Below, in pieces: positions 28,780 through 36,250 of a stretch of DNA of 64,000 nucleotides. Each line of letters begins with the position of its first letter. Within the stretch, counting starts at the first letter, position 1. Both the position numbers and the translations under genes were made by a program. The stretch comes from JBHELB01 sp041859045 (GTDB taxonomy: Bacteria; Hydrogenedentota; Hydrogenedentia; Hydrogenedentales; SLHB01). Under the pieces are notes generated by a model. It was not told the origin of the DNA, made no database searches, and saw only the letters and a program-made list of their open reading frames with translations. The stretch lies in contig JBHELB010000060.1 in NCBI GenBank assembly GCA_041859045.1, positions 1 through 64,000 on the forward strand. The letters run 5' to 3'.

Positions 28780-29262
28780 ATGAAGCTAAAGGTCGAGTTC
28801 GTCAATCCGCTATTGACCGGCGTCTACGACGTCTTCCGCACCATGCTGAACGCCCGCGCGAAGTACACCGGCCTCGCCATTCCCTCCAAAGAACGCGCGC
28901 CCAATCACGTCGTCACCATGATCGGACTCAGCGGCAGGGTTCGCGGCACCGTCGCCTTGGTTTTCCCCGTCGAAACGTCGCGCGCCGTCGTCGAACAATT
29001 GCTCGGCGAGAGCGTATCCGACGACAGCGGCGACGTCGCCGATGCGTTGGCCGAGATCGTCAACATGGTTGCCGGCGCGGGCAAGGCCAAGCTCTCCGAA
29101 CTCGTCGGAAGCACGCTCGAACTTACCCTGCCCACCGTCGTGCGCGGCGAAGAGTTCGAGATCAGCTCACCCTCCAAGGCGCTCTGGATAGAGGTTCAGT
29201 TCAGCAGCCAGATCGGCCCCTTCAGCTTGCGTGTCAATTTCGAGGCGCTGCCGAATATCTAA
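28780..29262 (+). CDS. CheX/CheC-like chemotaxis phosphatase-family protein
   Basis: 160 aa. The CheX fold signature is present around E92-IV-N95 in DVADALAEIVNMVAGAGK, the ExxN pair that CheX uses to dephosphorylate CheY-P. Start 28780 has an AGAGGGAG SD at 7 nt; the longer frame begins inside the terminator stem. No che genes are nearby, so its receiver partner is elsewhere, possibly one of the receivers in the 38-44 kb operon (inference). Confidence 0.8.
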   Translation: MKLKVEFVNPLLTGVYDVFRTMLNARAKYTGLAIPSKERAPNHVVTMIGLSGRVRGTVALVFPVETSRAVVEQLLGESVSDDSGDVADALAEIVNMVAGAGKAKLSELVGSTLELTLPTVVRGEEFEISSPSKALWIEVQFSSQIGPFSLRVNFEALPNI

Positions 29263-29299
29263 GCCGAACGGCGGTTCGCCGCACCGTTGAAGTCCGCGA

Positions 29300-30259
29300 T
29301 CACTGAGGCGGGAGAATCGAATTAACGAACTCGCTCACGCCTTTCTCGTATCGCTTTTTCGACATGAGAGCAGCACTGTGGTGGTCTCCCCGAAGCTCGA
29401 GGAACTGTTTCGGGGCCGTGGCGAGCTCAAAAAGCCGCTGCGCTTCGTCGAATGGATACAGCGAGTCATCGCGGCTGTGAATAACGAGAAGTGGAGCCTT
29501 TATTGCGCTTACTTTGGACTCATTGTCAAATCGGTGGCGCAGGAAAAGTGACGCAGGAAACCAAGGGTAGTCACGGAACGCAGCCTTGGCCATCGAAAGA
29601 TAGGTACTCTCCAGAACAACGCCTCCTGGTTGCACCTTGCTGGCGAGTTCGCATGCCGCGCCACCGCCAAACGAGGTTCCCCAAATGATGATTTGTTGCG
29701 GCGCTACCCGGCGTGTTTCTGTCAGATATTTCCACATAGCCATTGTGTCGGCGTGAACTCGCGTCTCGCTTGGTCTTCCGCTGCTTCTGCCATAGCCACC
29801 GTAGTCAAACGTAAGCACGGAGAGGCCGAGCGCACGAAGAGACGCCATGCCGTATAGGTGGGTTGAAACGTTGCCGCCATTCCCGTGGCAGTAGAGAACA
29901 ACCCCGCGCGGATTCGGCACTGGAATAAACCATCCGTGAGTTGTTTCACCCTGCACAGGCAACGCGATTTCCTCGTATTCCCAGTGGCGGTCCGCAGGTG
30001 TGGATTTGAGTTCGCGTTCAGCCTGAAAAACGAGGGGAGTTTGCACGAGATAGAAGACTGCATAAAATCCGGCAGCGGCGATCAGGAGTAGTATTCCTAA
30101 GCGTCTGAAAACCCCGATCGATTTGCTGCGACTCAATGAGTGGGGAGGTAGGGGCATCGTCGCGCGATTCGCGTCATCTTTCTTTTCAGAGTGCGAAGTG
30201 CCCATACCGCATTGTTGCATTTCGATGGATTGTCGGCAAGTAGGGGAATCGAGGGGCAT
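29300..30259 (-). CDS. membrane-anchored alpha/beta hydrolase (BEM46-like)
   Basis: About 319 aa from ATG 30259. A cytosolic N-terminal stretch, one TM helix (LLLIAAAGFYAVFYLV) and an external hydrolase domain with the oxyanion HGNGGN, nucleophile elbow GTSFGGG (Ser), Asp in HSRDDSL and His in GDHHS. The start is unclear: ATGs at 30259, 30220, 30205 and 30157 all lack a good SD; 30307 would run into the structured element upstream. Function unknown; such proteins are thioesterase- or lipase-like. Confidence 0.75.
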   Translation of the reverse strand: MPLDSPTCRQSIEMQQCGMGTSHSEKKDDANRATMPLPPHSLSRSKSIGVFRRLGILLLIAAAGFYAVFYLVQTPLVFQAERELKSTPADRHWEYEEIALPVQGETTHGWFIPVPNPRGVVLYCHGNGGNVSTHLYGMASLRALGLSVLTFDYGGYGRSSGRPSETRVHADTMAMWKYLTETRRVAPQQIIIWGTSFGGGAACELASKVQPGGVVLESTYLSMAKAAFRDYPWFPASLFLRHRFDNESKVSAIKAPLLVIHSRDDSLYPFDEAQRLFELATAPKQFLELRGDHHSAALMSKKRYEKGVSEFVNSILPPQ

Positions 30260-30268
30260 CGCATTAGG

Positions 30269-30377
30269 ATTCGCCTTTGTCTCCAGCCCTGGAGGGGCGC
30301 AAGGCAAGACACCCGGCGTGGAGGCCGGGTGTTACGGGCCGCGCCGGGACGGCGCTCTGAGAAAGACAAAGGCGAAT
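30269..30377. other. 109-nt element predicted to fold as a four-way junction
   Basis: A perfect 14-bp closing stem, ATTCGCCTTTGTCT (30269-30282) with AGACAAAGGCGAAT (30364-30377), encloses three hairpins. They are GCCC/GGGC (30286-30289/30295-30298), ACACCCGGC/GCCGGGTGT (30309-30317/30324-30332, 6-nt loop) and GCGCC/GGCGC (30341-30345/30351-30355). It lies between divergent hydrolase and STAS genes. Could be a REP/MITE-like repeat, a small RNA or a structured leader; no SD or ORF inside explains it. Confidence 0.75.
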
Positions 30378-30471
30378 TTTGGCGCGTTGCCCTGGGCAGT
30401 TTCCTTTGACGTCCATAACAAGGTACGATAGAAAGCGTCGTGGATGGGCCGCGTCAGGGAGGTCAGGGGCG

Positions 30472-30810
30472 ATGCAACTGAATGTCGAGTCCGTGGACGG
30501 CGTCACGGTGGTCCGGCTGGTGGGCGAGCACCTGGATGCCAGCAATTCGGGGGATTTCAAGGCCGAAGCGATGCCGGTGTTGGCGGGGCAACGTCAGGTG
30601 GTGCTCGACCTTTCCGCGGTGGAGTTTGTGGATAGTTCGGGATTGGGCGCGATTTTGTCGTGCCTGCGCATGCTCAATGCGCATCAGGGCGACCTCAAAC
30701 TCTGCGGGATGGCCAAACCGGTCCGCGTACTGTTCGAGTTGGTGCGCATGCATCGCATTTTCGACATCTTCGAGACCCTGGACGAGGCGATCGCCTCGTT
30801 TCGCCGGTAA
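30472..30810 (+). CDS. STAS-domain anti-sigma-factor antagonist-like protein
   Basis: 112 aa single STAS domain of the SpoIIAA/RsbV type. The phosphorylation motif DSSGLG is at residues 54-59. Start 30472 has a GGGAGG SD at 9 nt. It lies only 8 nt before glgP, so the two are likely one transcript. Its cognate anti-sigma kinase is not adjacent. Confidence 0.88.
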   Translation: MQLNVESVDGVTVVRLVGEHLDASNSGDFKAEAMPVLAGQRQVVLDLSAVEFVDSSGLGAILSCLRMLNAHQGDLKLCGMAKPVRVLFELVRMHRIFDIFETLDEAIASFRR

Positions 30811-30818
30811 CGTCGCGT

Positions 30819-33302
30819 ATGCCGAGCAGACGCGACACTCTTTCCACGGGACGTCCTTCGGGACCGTTGCGCCGCAGCGAACTCGAGGACCTGCTGCGCG
30901 CGCACATTCGCCGCTCCCTGGGCAAGCCGTGGGAGCAGGCCACACCGGAAGACTTGTTCCGGGTGATGGCGATCCACGCGCGCGAGCTGATGGCCGAGCG
31001 CATGGCCGCGACGGAGGAACGCTACGCCGCGACCGAAGCCAAGCGACTGTATTATCTCTCGATGGAATTCCTGATGGGCCGTGCGCTGGCCAACAACCTG
31101 CATAACCTGGGCCTGTACGATCTGTGTGTCGATGCCGTGCGCTCGCTGGGGTTCAGCCCCGAAGACTTGTTTGAGTCCGAACCCGACGCCGCCCTCGGAA
31201 ACGGCGGCCTGGGCCGGTTGGCCGCGTGTTTTCTGGACAGCCTTGCCACCCTCGACATGCCGGGCTACGGCTACGGCATCCACTACGAGTTCGGCATGTT
31301 TCGCCAGGAAATCCAGAACGGATACCAACGCGAAAAACCGGAGTACTGGCAGAGTCTGGGGAGTTCCTGGTTCATTGATCGATGGGAAGATCTGTGCCTT
31401 GTGCCGATCTATGGACATGTGGAGGAAACCATCGATCGTTACGGCGTTTACAACCCGATGTGGATGGACTGGAAACTGATCGTTGGCGTGCCGCGCGACA
31501 TGCCGATTGTCGGCCACGGCGGCATGACCGTCAATTACCTCCGACTATTTTCCGCGCGCGCGCCGAATGAATTCGACATGGAAATTTTCAACGCGGGCGA
31601 CTATCTGGCCGCCTGCGAACAGCAGATCGCCACGGAAACCATCACCAAGGTGCTGTATCCCTCGGATGCGGCGGCGTCGGGCCGCGAACTGCGATTCATT
31701 CAGGAGTATTTTCTGGCGGCCTGCGCAGTCCGCGATATCGTCCGGCGGTTCAAACTGCATCACGATCATCTTGACGCGTTTGCGGATCATGTCGCCATCC
31801 AATTGAACGACACGCACCCCTCGCTGGTGGTTGCCGAGCTGATGCGCGTGCTCGTGGACGAGAACAATCTCAATTGGGATTATGCGTGGGACATCACGAC
31901 GCGGGCGGTTGGCTACACGAATCACACGTTGTTGCCGGAAGCCCTCGAGAAGTGGCCGATCTCGATGTTCGAACGCGTCTTGCCGCGGCACCTGCAAGTC
32001 ATCTACGAGATCAATCAACGTTTTCTCGATGGCGTTGCCCGCCGCTGGCCCGGCGATTCGGGACGTCTGCAACGCATGTCGATCATCGGCGAACAAGGCG
32101 GAAAACACGTGCGCATGGCCCACCTCGCCATCGCGGGGAGTCACGCGGTGAACGGCGTTTCCGAGATGCACGGGGAGTTGCTGCGCCGCAGGCTCGCACC
32201 CGACTTCGCCGAATACATGCCCGAGCGCTTTCTGAGCATCACCAACGGCGTTGCGCCGCGGCGGTGGCTTCTCAACGCCAACCCGGCGCTGTCCGCCTTG
32301 ATTACCGAGACTCTCGGCACGGGATGGCTGCGCGATCTTGACCGTCTGCGGGAACTCGAGCCCTATGCCGAAGACCCGGGATTTCGCCGCGCGTTTCGCG
32401 AGGTGAAATCCGCCAACAAGACGCGCTTGGCGGAGTACTTTGCGCAACATCTCGTCGTCGATGTAAACCCGGATGCGCTTTTCGACGTCCATATCAAGCG
32501 CATGCACGAGTACAAACGCCAGCTTCTCAACGCGCTGCGCATCGTGCACGACTATCTCGCGATTGCGGAGGACGGATTCGAGCCACCGGTGCCGCGCCTC
32601 TACCTGTTTTCCGGAAAGGCGGCACCGGGCTATTGGGTCGCCAAGCAAGTGATCAAGCTCATTCACTGCATCGCCGAGACGGTACAGGTCGACGCAAAGG
32701 CCCGCGAATCCATGCAGGTCTTGTTCGTGCCCGACTACCGCGTGAGTCTGGCCGAACTCATGATCCCCGCCGCGGATCTCAGCGAGCAGATCTCCGCCGC
32801 GGGCACAGAGGCCTCCGGCACGAGCAACATGAAATTTATGCTCAACGGCGCGCTCACGATGGGCACGCTCGACGGCGCGAACATTGAAATCCGCGACGCC
32901 GCCGGGCCGGAGAATTTCTTTGGCTTCGGGTTGACGCGCGAGGAGACCGAGGCGTTCGCCAATGGCGCGCACTACGACGCGGCCGCCTATTATCAGGGCG
33001 ACGAGCGTATTCGCCGCGTGTTCGATGCGTTGCGCGGCGACCGTTTCTGCCGCGAAACGTCGGGGGCGCTTGATTGGGTGCCCAACGTGTTGTTGCAGGG
33101 CGGCGACAAGTATTTCCACCTGGCCGACTTGGGCCCCTACCTGGATGCCCAGGCCCGCGTGACCGAGGCCTACCGGGACCAGGAAGAGTGGACGCGTATG
33201 GCGATCCTCAACGTCGCCCGCGCCGGCCGCTTCTCGAGCGATCGCGCCGTCATGGAGTACGCCGAGAAGGTCTGGGGGCTGCGCCGCTCAGGGCCGGCGT
33301 AG
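30819..33302 (+). CDS. glgP: glycogen/alpha-glucan phosphorylase
   Basis: 827 aa from ATG 30819. Releases glucose-1-phosphate from glycogen or maltodextrin. Clear blocks are MEFLMGRALANNL, NGGLGRLAACFLDSLATL, NDTHPSLVVAELMR, KRMHEYKRQLLN and the PLP-lysine segment GTSNMKFMLNGA (K672). 800-840 aa is typical. Eight nt after the STAS gene with no clear SD, so translation is probably coupled. Confidence 0.95.
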   Translation: MPSRRDTLSTGRPSGPLRRSELEDLLRAHIRRSLGKPWEQATPEDLFRVMAIHARELMAERMAATEERYAATEAKRLYYLSMEFLMGRALANNLHNLGLYDLCVDAVRSLGFSPEDLFESEPDAALGNGGLGRLAACFLDSLATLDMPGYGYGIHYEFGMFRQEIQNGYQREKPEYWQSLGSSWFIDRWEDLCLVPIYGHVEETIDRYGVYNPMWMDWKLIVGVPRDMPIVGHGGMTVNYLRLFSARAPNEFDMEIFNAGDYLAACEQQIATETITKVLYPSDAAASGRELRFIQEYFLAACAVRDIVRRFKLHHDHLDAFADHVAIQLNDTHPSLVVAELMRVLVDENNLNWDYAWDITTRAVGYTNHTLLPEALEKWPISMFERVLPRHLQVIYEINQRFLDGVARRWPGDSGRLQRMSIIGEQGGKHVRMAHLAIAGSHAVNGVSEMHGELLRRRLAPDFAEYMPERFLSITNGVAPRRWLLNANPALSALITETLGTGWLRDLDRLRELEPYAEDPGFRRAFREVKSANKTRLAEYFAQHLVVDVNPDALFDVHIKRMHEYKRQLLNALRIVHDYLAIAEDGFEPPVPRLYLFSGKAAPGYWVAKQVIKLIHCIAETVQVDAKARESMQVLFVPDYRVSLAELMIPAADLSEQISAAGTEASGTSNMKFMLNGALTMGTLDGANIEIRDAAGPENFFGFGLTREETEAFANGAHYDAAAYYQGDERIRRVFDALRGDRFCRETSGALDWVPNVLLQGGDKYFHLADLGPYLDAQARVTEAYRDQEEWTRMAILNVARAGRFSSDRAVMEYAEKVWGLRRSGPA

Positions 33303-33312
33303 CATCAGGCCG

Positions 33313-34359
33313 CTACACGGCACCCTCTTTGTGCACAGTTTCGATGAAGGCCAGAATGTTCTCGATCGGCGTGCCGGGTTGGAGGTTGTGGCACGACGCG
33401 CAGACGTAGCCGCCGCCCGCGCCCAACGTGCGCAGGCAATGACGCGTTTCGGCGCGCACCTCATCGGGCGTGCCGAACGGCAGCGCCTGCTGCGTGTCGA
33501 TGCCGCCGTGGAAGATCAGCTTGTTTCCGTACTTCCGTTTGAGGCCCTCGCAATCCATGCCCGGGCAGTTGTGTTGAATCGGGTTGAGAATGTCCACACC
33601 GGCGTCGATCAACCGAGGTATCAACTCTTCCGCCGCGCCGTCGGTATGGAAAAACACCTTCTGCCCGAACGAGTGCACCAGCGTGCAGAAACGCTTCAGC
33701 CGTTCCTGAAAGTAGTAATCCCAGAGGTCGAGTGAAATCAGCAGGCCGTTCTGGCTGCCCATATCGTCGCTGATGAACGTCCAATCGATGTACCCCTTGC
33801 CCTCGGTGAACAGGCGGCGCATCATGCGCGTCTGGATGTCCTCGATACGGTCCAGAATGGCGTTGGCTAGTTCGGGCATGGCCAGCAGGTCCATCATGGC
33901 CGTTTCCATGCCGCGCAATTGGCAGTAGATCTCGAAGAACGACACCCACGGCGCGTTCGTCACAAAATGCGGGTGCGCCTCGCGCATCGTGGCAAGCACG
34001 CGATCGTAGTCGAAGCGATCCACATCCGGCCAGAGCGGGTAATCGTCGAGACTCTCGGGCGTGTCGTAATTCGCCAGCGGCGGATCGCCGTATTCGTCAT
34101 AGACCGCGACGCCCGTATTGCACGTGCGCAGCGGCACGCCATACGACGACATCGGCGGCGCACCGGGGGCGTGGCGGTATTCGATCATGCTGTAGACGAT
34201 TTTGTCGAGACCAAGCGCCTTGTACAGCTCAATCGCCGAAGTGGTCTTGAAATGCGCCGACAACGCGGCATACACCTCTGGCGTGTGCCAGAGGTCCACC
34301 GGCGTCCGGTCCACCGGCCGGCGTTCGGTCACCGCAATCACGCGTTCACGCGAAGTCAT
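33313..34359 (-). CDS. uroporphyrinogen-decarboxylase-superfamily protein, MtaA/CmuA-like
   Basis: 348 aa from ATG 34359 (AAGGAG SD, 6 nt). TIM-barrel UroD-family protein of the group related to corrinoid:thiol methyltransferases: DRTPVDLWHTPEV, FHTDGAAEELIPRLIDAGVDILNPIQ and FHGGIDTQQALPFG. Lacks the heme-enzyme MRQAGR motif present in hemE of this window. The H-x-C zinc pair of MtaA appears as H-T-D, with Cys residues later (GYVCASCHN). Methyl transfer is a guess; substrate unknown. Confidence 0.75.
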   Translation of the reverse strand: MTSRERVIAVTERRPVDRTPVDLWHTPEVYAALSAHFKTTSAIELYKALGLDKIVYSMIEYRHAPGAPPMSSYGVPLRTCNTGVAVYDEYGDPPLANYDTPESLDDYPLWPDVDRFDYDRVLATMREAHPHFVTNAPWVSFFEIYCQLRGMETAMMDLLAMPELANAILDRIEDIQTRMMRRLFTEGKGYIDWTFISDDMGSQNGLLISLDLWDYYFQERLKRFCTLVHSFGQKVFFHTDGAAEELIPRLIDAGVDILNPIQHNCPGMDCEGLKRKYGNKLIFHGGIDTQQALPFGTPDEVRAETRHCLRTLGAGGGYVCASCHNLQPGTPIENILAFIETVHKEGAV

Positions 34360-34491
34360 GGTTTGCTCCTTCCCCAATTTTCGCCCGTCAACTCCCCCAC
34401 AATCGCGTACTATTTCATCATGCCGCCAAAGAGTCAAGGTCAGCAGTGGGGAGATTGCAGACTCCCTCGCGCGGGGCTACCGCAGATACTT

Positions 34492-34573
34492 CCATCGGGT
34501 GCTTCCTAATGCCCGCCTTTGCTTGAACAAGAAAGGCTTGCGAGAGCTGCTTTGTCTTGCCCTGCGATTGGGG
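34492..34573. repeat. dispersed 82-83-nt repeat, copy A
   Basis: Begins CCATCGGGTGCTTCC and ends TTGGGG. About 66 of 83 aligned positions match copy B at 55957-56039, including CCCGCCTTTG and TTGAACA. It lies between the 5' end of the UroD-like gene and the 3' end of lexA. No ORF. Confidence 0.85.
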
Positions 34574-34620
34574 ATCAAGGATTCCGAGCGCGTGCCGCGC
34601 CGAGGCACGCGCGAGACGGT

Positions 34621-35238
34621 TCAGTTGAGAATGCGTTGCAGCCCGACAACAACCCCCTGTACGCGCACCCGGTCCGCCGGGAAGAACATCGGCTTCATGA
34701 GCCGGTTCGCAGGGCGGAGTTCCACCGTGTCGTCGTGCAGGAAATAGTGCTTTACCGTCGCTTCGTCATCGAACAGCGCCACCACGATCGCCCCCTGCCG
34801 CACCGGCGCACCCTGATCGACGATGATGATATCGCCGTCGAGAATGCCGTCTTCGATCATACTGTCGCCCTGCACCCGCAGGCAGTAGGCGTTCTCCCGG
34901 GCCAGTTGCGCCGGTACCGTGATCTGCTCTTCGACGTTCTCCACCGCCAGGACCGGTTGTCCCGCAGCGATTCGTCCGACCAGGGGGAGCGCCTCGCGTC
35001 GTGCTCCGCGAAGTCGCATTAATCCCATTTTGGTCACTTGTATCGATCTGGCCTTCGACGAACGCTCGATGTAGCCTTTGCGCTCCAGCGCAATCAGGTG
35101 ATCGTTCACCCCGTTGGTCGAGGCAATCCCAAATTGGGTGCCAATCTCGGCAATGGTCGGCGGGTACCCCTTCTCCTGGACCATCGAGATGATGTAGTCC
35201 AGAATCTCAGCCTGCCGCTTTGTGAGTTCTCTAGCCAT
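34621..35238 (-). CDS. lexA: LexA repressor
   Basis: 205 aa SOS repressor. The N-terminal winged helix includes STNGVNDHLIALERKGYIE, aligned with the E. coli recognition helix (Ser and Asn kept; Gly, Asn, Asp at other contact positions). Cleavage site A92-G93 in IAAGQP, catalytic S126 in GDSMIEDGI and K163 in TVKHY. Self-cleavage on RecA filaments derepresses SOS genes. A CTG-N10-CAG site in its own promoter suggests autoregulation. Confidence 0.96.
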   Translation of the reverse strand: MARELTKRQAEILDYIISMVQEKGYPPTIAEIGTQFGIASTNGVNDHLIALERKGYIERSSKARSIQVTKMGLMRLRGARREALPLVGRIAAGQPVLAVENVEEQITVPAQLARENAYCLRVQGDSMIEDGILDGDIIIVDQGAPVRQGAIVVALFDDEATVKHYFLHDDTVELRPANRLMKPMFFPADRVRVQGVVVGLQRILN

Positions 35239-35250
35239 ATCACCAACCCC

Positions 35251-35266
35251 CTGATTCTATTTTCAG
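35251..35266. promoter_or_regulatory. candidate LexA operator CTG-N10-CAG
   Basis: CTGATTCTATTTTCAG is a CTGA-N8-TCAG palindrome and matches the E. coli-type CTG-N10-CAG core. It lies 12 nt upstream of lexA and covers the expected transcription start, an ideal repressor position. Confidence 0.65.
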
Positions 35267-35270
35267 ATTT

Positions 35271-35299
35271 ATTGAAGCATATTCCCGGGTAAATGTCAA
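35271..35299 (-). promoter_or_regulatory. lexA promoter
   Basis: On the minus strand TTGACA (35299-35294), 17-nt spacer, then TTCAAT (35276-35271). The -35 is consensus and the spacing ideal. Transcription would start near 35264, inside the candidate LexA operator. Confidence 0.6.
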
Positions 35300-35549
35300 G
35301 CAAACTTCGAAAATGCCCCAAATGTACCAGAAAAGTATGTAGGGGGTGCCCTTACTGGTGAATAGGGAAGACCACGATTCTATAGGGAAATTTTCTCAGG
35401 GACTAGCCTGATAATGACGCGTGTTCCTCTAAATACGAGGAAACCCGATCGCGGGTATGAGTGTATTTTCGTGGCGCGTTGTTGCAAGGGCGAGTAGAGG
35501 TTTTGTCTACGAAAAATCGCCCGCCCAAATCGACGAAAAGGATCGTGCT
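35300..35549. other. intergenic spacer lexA-msrA with small hairpins
   Basis: No ORF with family character. Contains a TTCCTC/GAGGAA hairpin (35424-35429/35437-35442), CCCG-ATCG-CGGG just after it, and a GTAGA/TCTAC hairpin near 35494-35510. I found no convincing -35/-10 pair for msrA. Confidence 0.5.
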
Positions 35550-36152
35550 ATGTTCCGTTCAATAGTCATGTGCGGCAGCATTGTGGCGGCGGGTCTTTTT
35601 GCCGTGATGGACCAGAAAGTGGAAGCGCCGGCAAAGAGTCTGGGATCTGCCGCGCCGAGCCAAACCGAGGAGGGAAAACCGATGGACACCGCGACGTTTG
35701 CAGCCGGTTGTTTCTGGGGTGTGGAAGAAGAGTTTCGGAATGTGAAGGGCGTGAAGTCCACGATGGTGGGCTACACCGGCGGTACGAAACCGCATCCGAC
35801 ATACGAACAAGTTTGCACTGACCGCACCGGGCATGCCGAGGCGGTGGAGGTGAAGTATGATCCATCGGAAGTGAGCTATGAGCAATTGCTCAATGTTTTT
35901 TGGAATCTCCACGACCCGACGCAGCTTAACCGGCAGGGGCCCGACCATGGCTCACAGTATCGTTCCGCGATTTTCCACCACACCCCGGAGCAAGAGGCGG
36001 CGGCGCGAAAATCGCTGGAAGCGCTCCAGAAATCCGGCGCGTATTCGCGTCCGATCGTGACCGAGATTACGCCTGCCTCGACCTTCTGGAAGGCGGAGGA
36101 CTATCACCAGCAGTACCTGGCAAAACGGGGTCAGGCCTCGTGCCATAAGTAA
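35550..36152 (+). CDS. msrA: exported peptide-methionine (S)-S-oxide reductase
   Basis: 200 aa from ATG 35550 (AAAAGGA SD, 7 nt). Residues 1-18 are a hydrophobic export signal or anchor, followed by a linker, then MsrA. The nucleophile C54 is in AAGCFWGVEE; GYTGG, DPTQLNRQGPDHGSQYRS and HHTPEQ are family blocks; C198 near the end is a likely resolving Cys. Repairs oxidised methionine outside the cytoplasm. An export signal is a minority feature in MsrA. Confidence 0.92.
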   Translation: MFRSIVMCGSIVAAGLFAVMDQKVEAPAKSLGSAAPSQTEEGKPMDTATFAAGCFWGVEEEFRNVKGVKSTMVGYTGGTKPHPTYEQVCTDRTGHAEAVEVKYDPSEVSYEQLLNVFWNLHDPTQLNRQGPDHGSQYRSAIFHHTPEQEAAARKSLEALQKSGAYSRPIVTEITPASTFWKAEDYHQQYLAKRGQASCHK

Positions 36153-36250
36153 CGTCGTCACGAATGCTGCAAAGAGGTGAGCGGTTGGAAGTAGTCGCGC
36201 TTTAATCCGGGATTTCGTAGACTATGCAACGGACCACGGGGGAAGCGCGC

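Noticed and set aside
29269..29281. CGGCG-GTT-CGCCG hairpin after the CheX-like gene
   Set aside because: Stable but without a T-run; could be chance in GC-rich DNA.
31545..33119. 524-aa open frame opposite glgP
   Set aside because: Mirror of the glycogen phosphorylase codon pattern; no start signal or family block.
33313..34359. Second hemE gene
   Set aside because: UroD-superfamily fold but lacks MRQAGR and differs at the active site; closer to corrinoid-type methyltransferase relatives.
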